From contig CAIMWF010000095.1 in the NCBI GenBank assembly GCA_903845055.1, positions 1-40,771 on the forward strand: 40,771 bases of DNA, written 5' to 3'. The notes beneath the pieces are model-generated. The model was not told the DNA's origin. It saw only the letters and a program-made list of their open reading frames with translations, and made no database searches. The DNA comes from an uncultured Bacteroidales bacterium (GTDB taxonomy: Bacteria > Bacteroidota > Bacteroidia > Bacteroidales > FEN-979). Within the stretch, counting starts at the first letter, position 1, and the number at the start of each line of letters is the position of its first letter. The translations under genes were made by a program, and so were the position numbers. Positions 32,956-40,713 of this stretch are shown here, in pieces.

Positions 32956-35292
32956 ATGAGAGTTTTTGGAATCCTTCTTATCCTTTTATTATTGCCTTTC
33001 ATTGCTTTTCCAGAGGAAAACAGGGAGGGAAGCGGCAAGACCGAAGGGATACGGCAGATCGATTCGCTGCTGGAATTAGCCAGGTCCTGCCGCGACAGCA
33101 ACCTGGTCCTTGCCCTGCAGGCTGCAGGCGAGGCCGGCGAAATTGCCAGCCAGGTCAAAGACATACAATGCCAGGTCAGGGCACTAACCTTGTTGTCAAG
33201 TCTGTACCTTGCAAAGAAGGAATACCTGAAATCGGTCGACTATCTTTTTAAAATAGTGGATATTTATGAAACCGCCCACGATGTCAACAACCTGATCATG
33301 GCATATACAAAGATATCCCAGTTTTTCCTGGGGATCAAGGATGACGAACTGGCAAAGAAATACGTCGAGATCGCTTCCGGGCTGGCACCCCGGACCTCAG
33401 ACACAAGGATTCACGGCCAGATATTCCTGACCTTTGCTCAATACTACCTGTTTCTGAAAAACGACAGCCTTGCCGTCCGGAGCCTTTACCTGGCGCTCTG
33501 CAGTGTCGAAAAAGCAAAAGACACCCTCACAGTAGGTGTGGCATACAAATACCTGGGGGATGCGTTTGTTCACGCAAAGAGATACTCCGACGGGGTGTAT
33601 GCTTACCGGATGGCCGTCAACATCTACTCACAACTGAACAATTATAGCGAACTTGCCATCATCTATACCCGGATTGCCCATATTTACCAGGAAATTGAGG
33701 ACAACAGCAAAAACCTGGCCTACAACCTGAAAGCCCTGCGCCTGAGAGAAAAAACAGGACAGCTGTCCCTGGTTGCCTCTTCATTTCAGAATGTCGGGGA
33801 AGCATACTGGCTGCTGGGCAGGAAAGACTCTGCAAATTATTATCTCATGAAATCGCTTAAACTGGCTAAACAGCTCAACAACAGCTATTTCCTGGAGGCC
33901 ATTTATTTCCAGCTGTCCATCTTTGCCAATGCCGAAAAACGTTACAAGGACGCATTAGGTTATTATCAATCCTGCATGGAAAACAGGATCAAGCTGAACC
34001 AGCAGCAAAGCAAATCAGATATCATCCTGCTCGAAGCCAACCGCAGCATCAGGGCCTCCGAGGCGCAGAACGACCTTATGCGCCAGGAAAATTTATACCA
34101 GGAACTCCAGTTCAACAAACGGCGCATACAAACCTTTTTTATAGAGCTGGTGTTCATCCTGTTGCTGCTGCTGCTTCTTTTCTTTGACACCCTGGTCCGC
34201 AGCAACCGCCGGAGAAAAAATGAACTGAAGGGACTCAACGACCGTCTGAAACAGGAAATTTTCGAGCGCATCGAGGCGGAAGGACGGCTTAACCGGAGTG
34301 AAGAGCTGCACCGGTTCCTCGCCGAAAACACCGTCGATGTGATTTCACTTCTCGATGCCGGGATGCACCGCATTTACATCAGCCCCTCCTGTGAAAAATT
34401 TTACGGTTATACACAACAGGAAATCCTTGCGATGGACTCCCCGCTCGACCTGCTGAATCCCACCTACCGGGTGGCGGTGAACCAAAGACTTCTGGAAATG
34501 TACCGTACGAAAAAACCAACCCGTTACATCTATAAGGCCCGCAGAAAAGACGGGGTTGACTTCTGGGCTGAAGCCAACATCAACCCTATCCTCGATGAAG
34601 ATACCAACGAGGTTCGCGACCTGATCACCGTTGTGAGGGATATCTCCGAACGGATGAAGCACGAGGAAGAACTCGCCGAAAATGCAAGGCAGAAGGAGTA
34701 CCTGTTGCGCGAGATCCACAACCGGGTGAAAAACAATTTTACGATCCTGACCAGCCTGATGAACATGCAGCGCGACCAGACCGCCGACACCGAACTGAAC
34801 CGGTCGATCACCGACCTGCAACTCCGGGTGAGGACCATGTCGCTGGTGCATGAACAACTCTACAAGAACCAGGAGATAAGCTCGATCCCTTTCGACAATT
34901 ACTTGCAGCACCTGGCCCTCATCATTTCAAGCTCGTTCGATAATGAACGGATCACGGTTGAAACCGACATCCGCCCCTGCCAGATTGCCATCGAGATGGC
35001 GCTCCCGATGGGTCTGATCATCAATGAACTGATCACCAATGTTTACAAGTATGCCTTCCCCTGCAATAATTCGGGGATTCTTTCGATCAAACTTCTCCCC
35101 GAGGAGGAGGGAAAATACAGTGTCACCATCCGCGACAACGGCATCGGCCTGCCCGAAGATTTCGCGAAAAGAACGACCCAATCGATGGGGACCCAGATCG
35201 TTCAGATTTTAATACAGCAGGTTGAAGCCCAGCTTGACATAACCAACGAAGGCGGGGCCTGCTTCAGGATCCTTTTTTCACCCAATCAATAA
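32956..35292 (+). CDS. TPR-PAS sensor histidine kinase (HisKA_2 type)
   Basis: 778 residues from 32956, where MRVFGILLILLLLPFIAF gives a clean signal peptide; an in-frame ATG at 32896 would add 20 residues. In numbering from 32896: periplasmic TPR repeats about 60-370, a membrane helix about 412-433, a coiled coil 436-468, a PAS domain with PAC about 468-585, then a HisKA_2 dimerisation domain with phospho-acceptor H608 (LLREIHNRVKNN). The HATPase domain follows, with an N-box MGLIINELITN (705-715) and G1 RDNGIGLP (746-753). It senses a signal through the TPR/PAS parts and transfers phosphate to an unknown response regulator; none is encoded in the window. The gpsA-like gene begins four bases after its stop. 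Confidence 0.92.
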   Translation: MRVFGILLILLLLPFIAFPEENREGSGKTEGIRQIDSLLELARSCRDSNLVLALQAAGEAGEIASQVKDIQCQVRALTLLSSLYLAKKEYLKSVDYLFKIVDIYETAHDVNNLIMAYTKISQFFLGIKDDELAKKYVEIASGLAPRTSDTRIHGQIFLTFAQYYLFLKNDSLAVRSLYLALCSVEKAKDTLTVGVAYKYLGDAFVHAKRYSDGVYAYRMAVNIYSQLNNYSELAIIYTRIAHIYQEIEDNSKNLAYNLKALRLREKTGQLSLVASSFQNVGEAYWLLGRKDSANYYLMKSLKLAKQLNNSYFLEAIYFQLSIFANAEKRYKDALGYYQSCMENRIKLNQQQSKSDIILLEANRSIRASEAQNDLMRQENLYQELQFNKRRIQTFFIELVFILLLLLLLFFDTLVRSNRRRKNELKGLNDRLKQEIFERIEAEGRLNRSEELHRFLAENTVDVISLLDAGMHRIYISPSCEKFYGYTQQEILAMDSPLDLLNPTYRVAVNQRLLEMYRTKKPTRYIYKARRKDGVDFWAEANINPILDEDTNEVRDLITVVRDISERMKHEEELAENARQKEYLLREIHNRVKNNFTILTSLMNMQRDQTADTELNRSITDLQLRVRTMSLVHEQLYKNQEISSIPFDNYLQHLALIISSSFDNERITVETDIRPCQIAIEMALPMGLIINELITNVYKYAFPCNNSGILSIKLLPEEEGKYSVTIRDNGIGLPEDFAKRTTQSMGTQIVQILIQQVEAQLDITNEGGACFRILFSPNQ

Positions 35293-35296
35293 ATAG

Positions 35297-36289
35297 ATGG
35301 AACATCAATATGACAAGATTGCGCTCATCGGGGCGGGTACGATTGGCACCGCATTGGGCAACATCCTGGCGGGGACGGGGAAAGAGACCATTCTTCTTCA
35401 TTCTGTTGAATCCCATGTTGTCGACAATATCAACAAGTCGCATGTAAACAACAAGTATTTCCCGGGACTGCAGCTGCATCCCGGCCTCAGGGCAACGACT
35501 GACGCCTCTCTGCTTGAACACTGTGAGGTCATCTTCCTGGCCATCCCGTCGGTCGTGATGATGAATTACCTGAAAACCATTTCGCAGAACCTTCCCCCGG
35601 CGACCCTGCTGGTCAACCTGGCCAAAGGTTTTGGTGCCGGGAGCAAAACGATCATCGAATGCCTTCAGGAGGAATTTCCAAACCCTGTTTGTACCATGAA
35701 AGGGCCCAGTTTTGCCGGGGAGATCATCAACAGGATGCCGACCGGGTTCACGGTCGGCTATGAAAGCCCGGAACCAAATGCCAGGATATCAGGCCTGTTT
35801 GAAGGGACCAATATCCATCTTGATTTTTCCGGTGATATCCGCGGTGTTGAAATTCTCAGCATCCTGAAAAACATCTATGCCGTGGTCCTCGGGATCACCG
35901 ATGCCCAGTTCAACTCGCCCAACCTCCGGTTCCTGGTCCTGACCAAAGCTTTCCGCGAAATGCGCAGGGTGTTGAAATGGTTTGGCGGACGCGACGAAAC
36001 CCTGTTCAATTATTGCGGTTATGGCGACTTTACCCTCACGGCCCTGAACGACCTGAGCAGGAACCGGACCCTGGGCCTGCTCATCGGGAAGGGATTTTTC
36101 ACCGAACATGTTTCTCATGAACTGGTCCTTGAAGGAAAAACCGCCACCAATGTTTTCTACGAGGAAATTTCAAAAACAATGGCGGTTGAAGACCATTTCC
36201 CGATCATCGCCGAACTTTACCATATTTTTCATGAAAAATACGACATCTCCCAGTTCGTGAACAACATCCTGAAAATCAACGAAACATAA
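35297..36289 (+). CDS. GpsA-like NAD(P)-dependent glycerol-3-phosphate dehydrogenase
   Basis: 330 residues. The dinucleotide loop is IGAGTIGTALG (11-21), KGPSFAGEI (135-143) matches the family's GPSFA block, the catalytic lysine is K191 in ILKNIYAVVLG, and GDFTLTALNDLSRNRTLG (243-260) replaces the usual GDLxLTCxxxxSRNRxxG. GpsA reduces dihydroxyacetone phosphate to sn-glycerol-3-phosphate for phospholipid synthesis. The sequence is rather divergent, and a main housekeeping gpsA may exist elsewhere, so another phosphosugar substrate is possible. It lies four bases downstream of the kinase gene, an unusual pairing that suggests co-regulation. Confidence 0.85.
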   Translation: MEHQYDKIALIGAGTIGTALGNILAGTGKETILLHSVESHVVDNINKSHVNNKYFPGLQLHPGLRATTDASLLEHCEVIFLAIPSVVMMNYLKTISQNLPPATLLVNLAKGFGAGSKTIIECLQEEFPNPVCTMKGPSFAGEIINRMPTGFTVGYESPEPNARISGLFEGTNIHLDFSGDIRGVEILSILKNIYAVVLGITDAQFNSPNLRFLVLTKAFREMRRVLKWFGGRDETLFNYCGYGDFTLTALNDLSRNRTLGLLIGKGFFTEHVSHELVLEGKTATNVFYEEISKTMAVEDHFPIIAELYHIFHEKYDISQFVNNILKINET

Positions 36290-36318
36290 CCTTCCCCAAC
36301 GCCTATTCCTCGCCCAAA

Positions 36319-36374
36319 TCGTATATCGTAAATCGTACATCGTAAATCTTCATTTGTCATTCGTCACTCGTCAT
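36319..36374. repeat. Heptamer tandem array upstream of ssrA
   Basis: Eight consecutive seven-base units starting at 36319, 36326, 36333, 36340, 36347, 36354, 36361 and 36368: TCGTATA, TCGTAAA, TCGTACA, TCGTAAA, TCTTCAT, TTGTCAT, TCGTCAC, TCGTCAT. The period is exact while the last three bases drift from AAA-like to CAT-like. The array fills most of the gap between the gpsA-like gene and the ssrA promoter. Confidence 0.9.
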
Positions 36375-36384
36375 TTTTTCTCCG

Positions 36385-36392
36385 TATCTTTG
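36385..36392 (+). promoter_or_regulatory. -7 box (TATCTTTG) of ssrA
   Basis: Perfect TAnnTTTG followed by CACC, 11 bases before the mature tmRNA 5' end; same eight-base box as pyrE. Confidence 0.7.
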
Positions 36393-36403
36393 CACCCTCT
36401 TCC

Positions 36404-36773
36404 GGGGCTGACCGGTTTTGACAGCAGGGAAGTGGGATTGTAAGCATGCCGAGTGTTCGTGAGCAGGCCTCGTTAAAGTCAGTTCACATAGCCTATAACT
36501 GGCGACAATTATTCTTACAGACTTGCTGCTTAATTTTAGAAATTAAGCGCGTCTTGTCTCCCGGGAAACCCTTCTCAACGGTGTTCCGGATGAGGCATCG
36601 CAAATGTTGAGATAGTCCGGGTATTGTTCTGCTGCCCGGGCGAAATAACCGGAACTAAGAATCGGGTGGGTTCGCTCCTGACCAGCCCGGTTCCGACAAC
36701 CAACCAGGAGATACGCATGTAGAAAGCATTTTTGCTACTTGTTTGGACGAGGGTTCGAATCCCTCCAGCTCCA
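36404..36773 (+). ncRNA. ssrA: Transfer-messenger RNA (tmRNA)
   Basis: About 370 bases. The 5' GGGGCTG (36404-36410) pairs with CAGCTCC (36766-36772) as acceptor stem, with discriminator A36773 and no encoded CCA. The T arm GAGGGTTCGAATCCCTC lies just before. The 5' segment GACCGGTTTTGACAG is the diagnostic tmRNA start. The tag reading frame resumes at GGC 36501 and reads GDNYSYRLAA before TAA at 36531-36533, preceded by the alanine carried by the tRNA-like part. A strong helix after the tag (around TTAATTTTAGAAATTAA, 36530-36546) matches H5. tmRNA with SmpB rescues stalled ribosomes and tags the broken product for proteolysis. Flanked by a consensus promoter and a terminator. Confidence 0.96.
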
Positions 36774-36790
36774 CAACGGAAACCAGAAGA

Positions 36791-36819
36791 GGGCGGCCCA
36801 AAAGGCCGTCTTTTTTTTT
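36791..36819 (+). terminator. ssrA terminator
   Basis: Hairpin GGGCGGCC (36791-36798) / GGCCGTCT (36804-36811), with two or three G-T pairs and a five-base loop, runs into a T9 tract. Confidence 0.8.
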
Positions 36820-37117
36820 ACCTCTGCCGGCCGGGCAGCCCCGTCACGGATCAGGCGGAAGATTCTACGAACAACGCAGAAAGGTGACACGAACAATACA
36901 CAAAGGTTACGCGAATGAATTTGAAACAAAACTTAGAGAAGACTTAGAGCGGTCTTAGAGAAGAGTTAGAAAGGTCTTACAGGATGGATGAAAAAAAGAC
37001 CAGGGAAACAAATGCCTGCAGGGCAGCCGGGAAAGCGGAACCTGTTCAATTTCCCTGAAAAACATTGGGGCGCCGCCAGGAAAACGGAAGACAAATATAG
37101 GATATTTCCGGGTATTA
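36820..37117. other. Gene-free region downstream of ssrA
   Basis: About 300 bases with no supported gene. It holds the 22/11-base periodic array at 36867-36985, then GC-richer sequence up to the end of the amber-interrupted gene. Confidence 0.5.
36867..36985. repeat. 22/11-base periodic degenerate array
   Basis: Five 22-base units start at 36867, 36889, 36911, 36933 and 36955. The first two share ACGAACAA...AAAGGT-AC; the last two are each two 11-base subunits with TTAGAG(A/C)(A/G)G. TAG falls at 36934, 36945, 36956 and 36967, exactly 11 apart, covering all three plus-strand frames. Confidence 0.75.
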
Positions 37118-37534
37118 TCAATCAAAAAGTCTGAACTCTTTTTCCGCGACATTCCCCGGGAAATCCCAGACCCTGACCACGCACAGGGTCCCGGGTTTCA
37201 TCGAACCGGAATTCAGGATAACATACGCGTAATTTACATGGTTGGGGGCAGGGCCGGCCATCCCCTCCTCCAGTACGACGCTCGTGCGTTTCAATTTTCT
37301 CTTCCACCGTTTGCGCTACATGGCATAGTGGGCCGACAGCAATGGGTCGGCAACCGCCCGCCGGCCGTATTCCTTCGCACATTCAAACCGTGAGAGGTGT
37401 TTTGCCTGGTTTTCCGTCCATTTTCTCTTTGATTTTCCGGGCTGCGAGCCGGACACCCCGTCAGGCTCCATGCAAAGTTTACCTGATTTTCCTCTGAAAA
37501 CCTTCATTATTAAATTTTTCCTGCCGTGAGCCAT
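37118..37534 (-). pseudogene. Small conserved-type gene interrupted by an in-frame amber codon
   Basis: From the ATG at 37534 the minus strand reads 72 codons (MAHGRKNLIMKVFRGKSGKL at the start, later RFECAKEYGRRAVADPLLSAHYAM), then TAG at 37316-37318. In the same frame it continues 65 further sense codons (RKRWKRKLKRTSVVLEE, then NHVNYAYVILNSGSMKPGT and VVRVWDFPGNVAEKEFRLFD, in part) to TGA at 37118-37120. Read through, the 138-codon product resembles, from memory, small Bacteroidota hypotheticals with a GKxGKL start, an RFxxAxxYAxxAxADPxLxxxY middle and a beta-rich VRVWD end. Most likely a nonsense mutation in a dispensable gene; amber suppression or a sequence error are the alternatives. 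No promoter was recognised. Confidence 0.55.
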
Positions 37535-37861
37535 AGCCTTTTTATTGCTTAATCGGGGCTGACTATAAAAGGTAATACATGAAAACAAACTTTTTATCAA
37601 CCTGTTATCAACTTAACGGCCCAGCACACTTTCATAAGCGTTCAGAAATCCGGGCAGAATGGGCCTGTGTGATTTTTTGTCCCTGCAATTTAAAATCTTT
37701 CTATCTTTATCCGCTGAAAAAAGGCATCGCATTCAGCATACATGACCGATTTTACATAACAAATACCAAGTAATTCTTATCACTCAATTATTTAAATGCC
37801 AATCTGTTAAATTATAATAAAACCGGTGAAGTATCATCTGCGTGATCCTTTATCCCTAAAA
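37535..37861. other. AT-rich gene-free region
   Basis: About 330 bases between the interrupted gene and the GT2 gene, with no supported ORF or RNA. It contains two TTATCAAC octamers (37594 and 37605, 11 bases apart) and one near-consensus -7 box (TATCTTTA, 37702-37709). Confidence 0.45.
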
Positions 37862-37889
37862 TCGTAATTCGTAAATCGTCAATCGTAAA
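37862..37889. repeat. Heptamer tandem array before the GT2 gene
   Basis: Four seven-base units at 37862, 37869, 37876 and 37883: TCGTAAT, TCGTAAA, TCGTCAA, TCGTAAA. They use the same TCGT core and period as the array upstream of ssrA and end ten bases before the GT2 start codon. Confidence 0.85.
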
Positions 37890-37898
37890 TACTTAAAT

Positions 37899-38645
37899 AT
37901 GTTATTGGGAAAAAAAATAATTGTTGTTCTCCCGGCCTACAATGCCGAAAAAACAATCGCCCAGACCATTGCTGAAATCCCCCTCGACATGGTCGATGAA
38001 TATGTGGTGGTTGACGATGCAAGCACAGATAATACCATCCAGGTCGCCAGCAATCTCAATGTAAAAAACCTGATCAAGCACGACAAGAACAGGGGTTACG
38101 GAGGCAACCAGAAAACGTGCTACGACACGGCGCTTGCACTCAACGGCGACATCATCATCATGCTGCACCCCGATTACCAGTATACGCCGAAGCTCATCCC
38201 CTCCATGGCCCATATGATCGCCAGCGGACTTTACCCGGTGGTGATCGCCTCCAGGATCCTCGGCAAAGGGGCGCTCAAAGGCGGGATGCCCAAATACAAA
38301 TACATTTCGAACCGGTTCCTCACCTGGTTTCAGAACCTGATGATCAACCAGAAACTCTCGGAATACCATTCGGGTTACAGGGCATTTTCGCGCGATGTTC
38401 TCGAAAAGGTGAACTACCATGCAAATTCTGATGATTTCGTTTTCGACAACCAGATGCTGGCCCAGATCTTCATGGCCGGTTTCGAGATCGCCGAAATTAC
38501 CTGTCCCACAAAGTATTTCGAAGAGGCATCCTCCATCAACCTGAGGCGCAGCATTAAATACGGAATGGGTGTGCTCCGCACTTCTCTGGGATACTTCTTT
38601 CATAAAACCGGGCTGGTCTCCCTTGCAATCTACAAGACAAAATAG
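37899..38645 (+). CDS. Family 2 glycosyltransferase (polyprenyl-phosphate-sugar synthase type)
   Basis: 248 residues. The GT-A fold is evident from VVLPAYNAEKTIAQTI (8-23), VVVDDASTDNT (about 36-46) and the NRGYGGNQKTC loop (about 64-74). The usual DxD metal site appears as HPDYQY (about 89-94). The length and lack of membrane helices fit dolichol/undecaprenyl-phosphate mannose or glucose synthase-like enzymes, which load a sugar from a nucleotide donor onto a lipid carrier. The following gene, 47 bases downstream, encodes a TMTC-like membrane protein that could use such a lipid-linked sugar. The start codon lies just after a heptamer array. Confidence 0.9.
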   Translation: MLLGKKIIVVLPAYNAEKTIAQTIAEIPLDMVDEYVVVDDASTDNTIQVASNLNVKNLIKHDKNRGYGGNQKTCYDTALALNGDIIIMLHPDYQYTPKLIPSMAHMIASGLYPVVIASRILGKGALKGGMPKYKYISNRFLTWFQNLMINQKLSEYHSGYRAFSRDVLEKVNYHANSDDFVFDNQMLAQIFMAGFEIAEITCPTKYFEEASSINLRRSIKYGMGVLRTSLGYFFHKTGLVSLAIYKTK

Positions 38646-38692
38646 CTCACCGGTTCCCGATATTCTACTGCTAACCCGGAAAAAAACTGAAT

Positions 38693-40663
38693 TTGAAAAC
38701 AAAACAGAAAAATGTGACAGGCGGTTCCGGCTCATGGAAGTCATGGCTGCCGCACCTTATCATCATTGCCTTCTCGTTTGTTTTATATTGCAATACCCTG
38801 TTTTACGACTATGCGCTCGACGACCTGATCGTTATAAAGGAGAACGCCTTTACAAAAAAGGGAATCGAAGGGTTGCCCGGCATTTTCAAATATGATTCCT
38901 TCACCGGGTTTTTCGGGGTGCAGAAAACGCTGGTGGCCGGCGGTCGCTACCGGCCGCTGTCGATCGCATCGTTTGCTTGTGAATACCAGGTTTTCGGCGG
39001 CTTCAACCCCTTCTTCAGCCGGATGGTCAACATCCTTCTTTACGGGATGACCGGGGTCATGATCATGCTCCTGTTTTCGAGGTTGCTGGTTAAAAAGCCC
39101 GGGAAAGACTGGTACCTGACCATTCCGTTCATAGCGGCGATCCTGTTCGTCGCCCATCCCGTTCATACCGAAGTGGTCGCAAACATCAAGGGAAGGGACG
39201 AAATTCTTTCGCTGCTCTTTTCGCTGGTTTCGCTCTGGTTCACCCTGCGATATCTCGACAGTAAAAAGGTCCATCTCCTGCTGCTTGCCTGCGGGAGCTT
39301 TTTCCTCGGACTGCTCTCGAAGGAAAATGCCATCATGTTCCTCTTCATCATCCCGCTTACCATCTGGTTTTTCACGAAACACCCGCTGAAGAGCTATGTG
39401 TCCTGCACGCTCCTGCTGTTTTCAACCGCTCTTTTATTTATTTTTATCCGGTTCATGGTACTGGGATACCTGAACTCCCCTGAACTACCCAAGGAACTGC
39501 TCAACAATCCCTTCCTGTTCGCCACGGCCGGACAAAAGGCCGGGACCATCCTGCTTACCCTCGGGTTGTATGTCAAACTGCTGTTTTTCCCCCACCCGCT
39601 AACCCACGACTATTATCCTTACCACATCCCGCTGGTGGATTTTACCGATGCGAGGTCGATTGTTCCCCTTGTCATCTATACCGGCCTGATCATTTATGCA
39701 TTGCTGCGGATCAAACGAAGGGATCCGGTGGCCTGGGGCATCCTGTTTTCCCTGAGCACCCTTTTCATCGTGTCAAACCTCCTGTTTTCGGTCGGCACCT
39801 TCATGAACGAACGGTTCATCTACATGCCCTCCCTCGGGTTCGTCTTCATTGTCTCCTGGTTCCTGGTGAACAGGTTGCCAAAAATGGTCAGTGACGAAAA
39901 AAACCGGATCCTGCTTCTCCAGGCGGTCCTGCTGCTGATCCTGGTCCCCTATACCCTGAAGACCATCATGCGCAATGGGGCATGGAAGGACGACTTCACC
40001 CTTTTCTCCACCGATGTGAAGGTCTCCGAAAACAGCCTGAAGTGCAATACCTCTGCCGGAGGTAAATACCTTGACAAAGCCCAGGCAGATCCGCCGGGCG
40101 AACTGAAAGAGCAGGACTTCCGGCTGGCCCTGCAATACCTGAATAAAGCGGTCAGCATCTATCCCAAAAACAACAACAGCCTGATCTTGCTGGCAAATGC
40201 CCTCGTTTTTTACAAAAACGACTGCAAGGGAGCCATCGGTCTTTACATGAACGTGCTTTCATTTGACCCCTATGATAAAAATGCCTACGGGAACCTGTTC
40301 AAGGTGCTCGCCGCCATTGACGATGCAAAGGAGACCGATTACAAGCTGGGCATCTTATTAAAAATGAACACTTTGAATCCAGATGATCCGGAACTCAACC
40401 ATGCCCTCGGGAAACTCTATGGCCAGTACAAGGGGAAACTCGATTCAGCGGCATTCTACCTGGTGAAGGCGACAAAACTTGCACCGGAAGCACCGGGCGC
40501 CTACAAGGACCTCGGGATCGTATACGGCATGCAGCACGACTACCCCCAGGCCCTGGAGGCCCTGCAAACCGCTTTCAGGCTTGACCCGAACGACCAGCAG
40601 ATCAGGCAGAACATCGCGGTCACCCATCTTATGATCGAACAAAACAAAGGCAAAACCAGGTAA
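38693..40663 (+). CDS. TMTC-like membrane protein with C-terminal TPR repeats
   Basis: 656 residues. The N-terminal ~430 residues contain about ten membrane segments with a first-loop acidic pair (FYDYALDDLIVI, 37-48), the feature of GT-C glycosyltransferases such as PMT/TMTC. The periplasmic C-terminus (about 450-650) has TPR repeats (FRLALQYLNKAVSIYPKNNN, ALGKLYGQYKGKLDSAAFYL, AYKDLGIVYGMQHDYPQALE). Animal TMTC proteins are O-mannosyltransferases; the bacterial homologues have no proven role but probably transfer sugar from a lipid carrier, here perhaps made by the GT2 enzyme just upstream. The apparent start is TTG, with an in-frame stop seven codons upstream and no ATG; a GTG at 38714 is the alternative. 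Confidence 0.85.
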   Translation: MKTKQKNVTGGSGSWKSWLPHLIIIAFSFVLYCNTLFYDYALDDLIVIKENAFTKKGIEGLPGIFKYDSFTGFFGVQKTLVAGGRYRPLSIASFACEYQVFGGFNPFFSRMVNILLYGMTGVMIMLLFSRLLVKKPGKDWYLTIPFIAAILFVAHPVHTEVVANIKGRDEILSLLFSLVSLWFTLRYLDSKKVHLLLLACGSFFLGLLSKENAIMFLFIIPLTIWFFTKHPLKSYVSCTLLLFSTALLFIFIRFMVLGYLNSPELPKELLNNPFLFATAGQKAGTILLTLGLYVKLLFFPHPLTHDYYPYHIPLVDFTDARSIVPLVIYTGLIIYALLRIKRRDPVAWGILFSLSTLFIVSNLLFSVGTFMNERFIYMPSLGFVFIVSWFLVNRLPKMVSDEKNRILLLQAVLLLILVPYTLKTIMRNGAWKDDFTLFSTDVKVSENSLKCNTSAGGKYLDKAQADPPGELKEQDFRLALQYLNKAVSIYPKNNNSLILLANALVFYKNDCKGAIGLYMNVLSFDPYDKNAYGNLFKVLAAIDDAKETDYKLGILLKMNTLNPDDPELNHALGKLYGQYKGKLDSAAFYLVKATKLAPEAPGAYKDLGIVYGMQHDYPQALEALQTAFRLDPNDQQIRQNIAVTHLMIEQNKGKTR

Positions 40664-40713
40664 TTTTTTATCAATCAACGGCGAACACCCCCGGGTGGCA
40701 ATGGTAAGATCAC

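Noticed and set aside
36319-36374. CRISPR-like array
   Set aside because: Units are only seven bases, without spacers; no cas genes are present.
36743-36958. Plus-strand 71-codon frame after the tmRNA
   Set aside because: It begins within the tmRNA 3' end and reads through its terminator and the periodic array.
37594-37612. Two TTATCAAC octamers 11 bases apart, like DnaA boxes
   Set aside because: They differ from TTATCCACA at several positions; only two are present and no dnaA, dnaN or origin-type AT-rich unwinding region is nearby.
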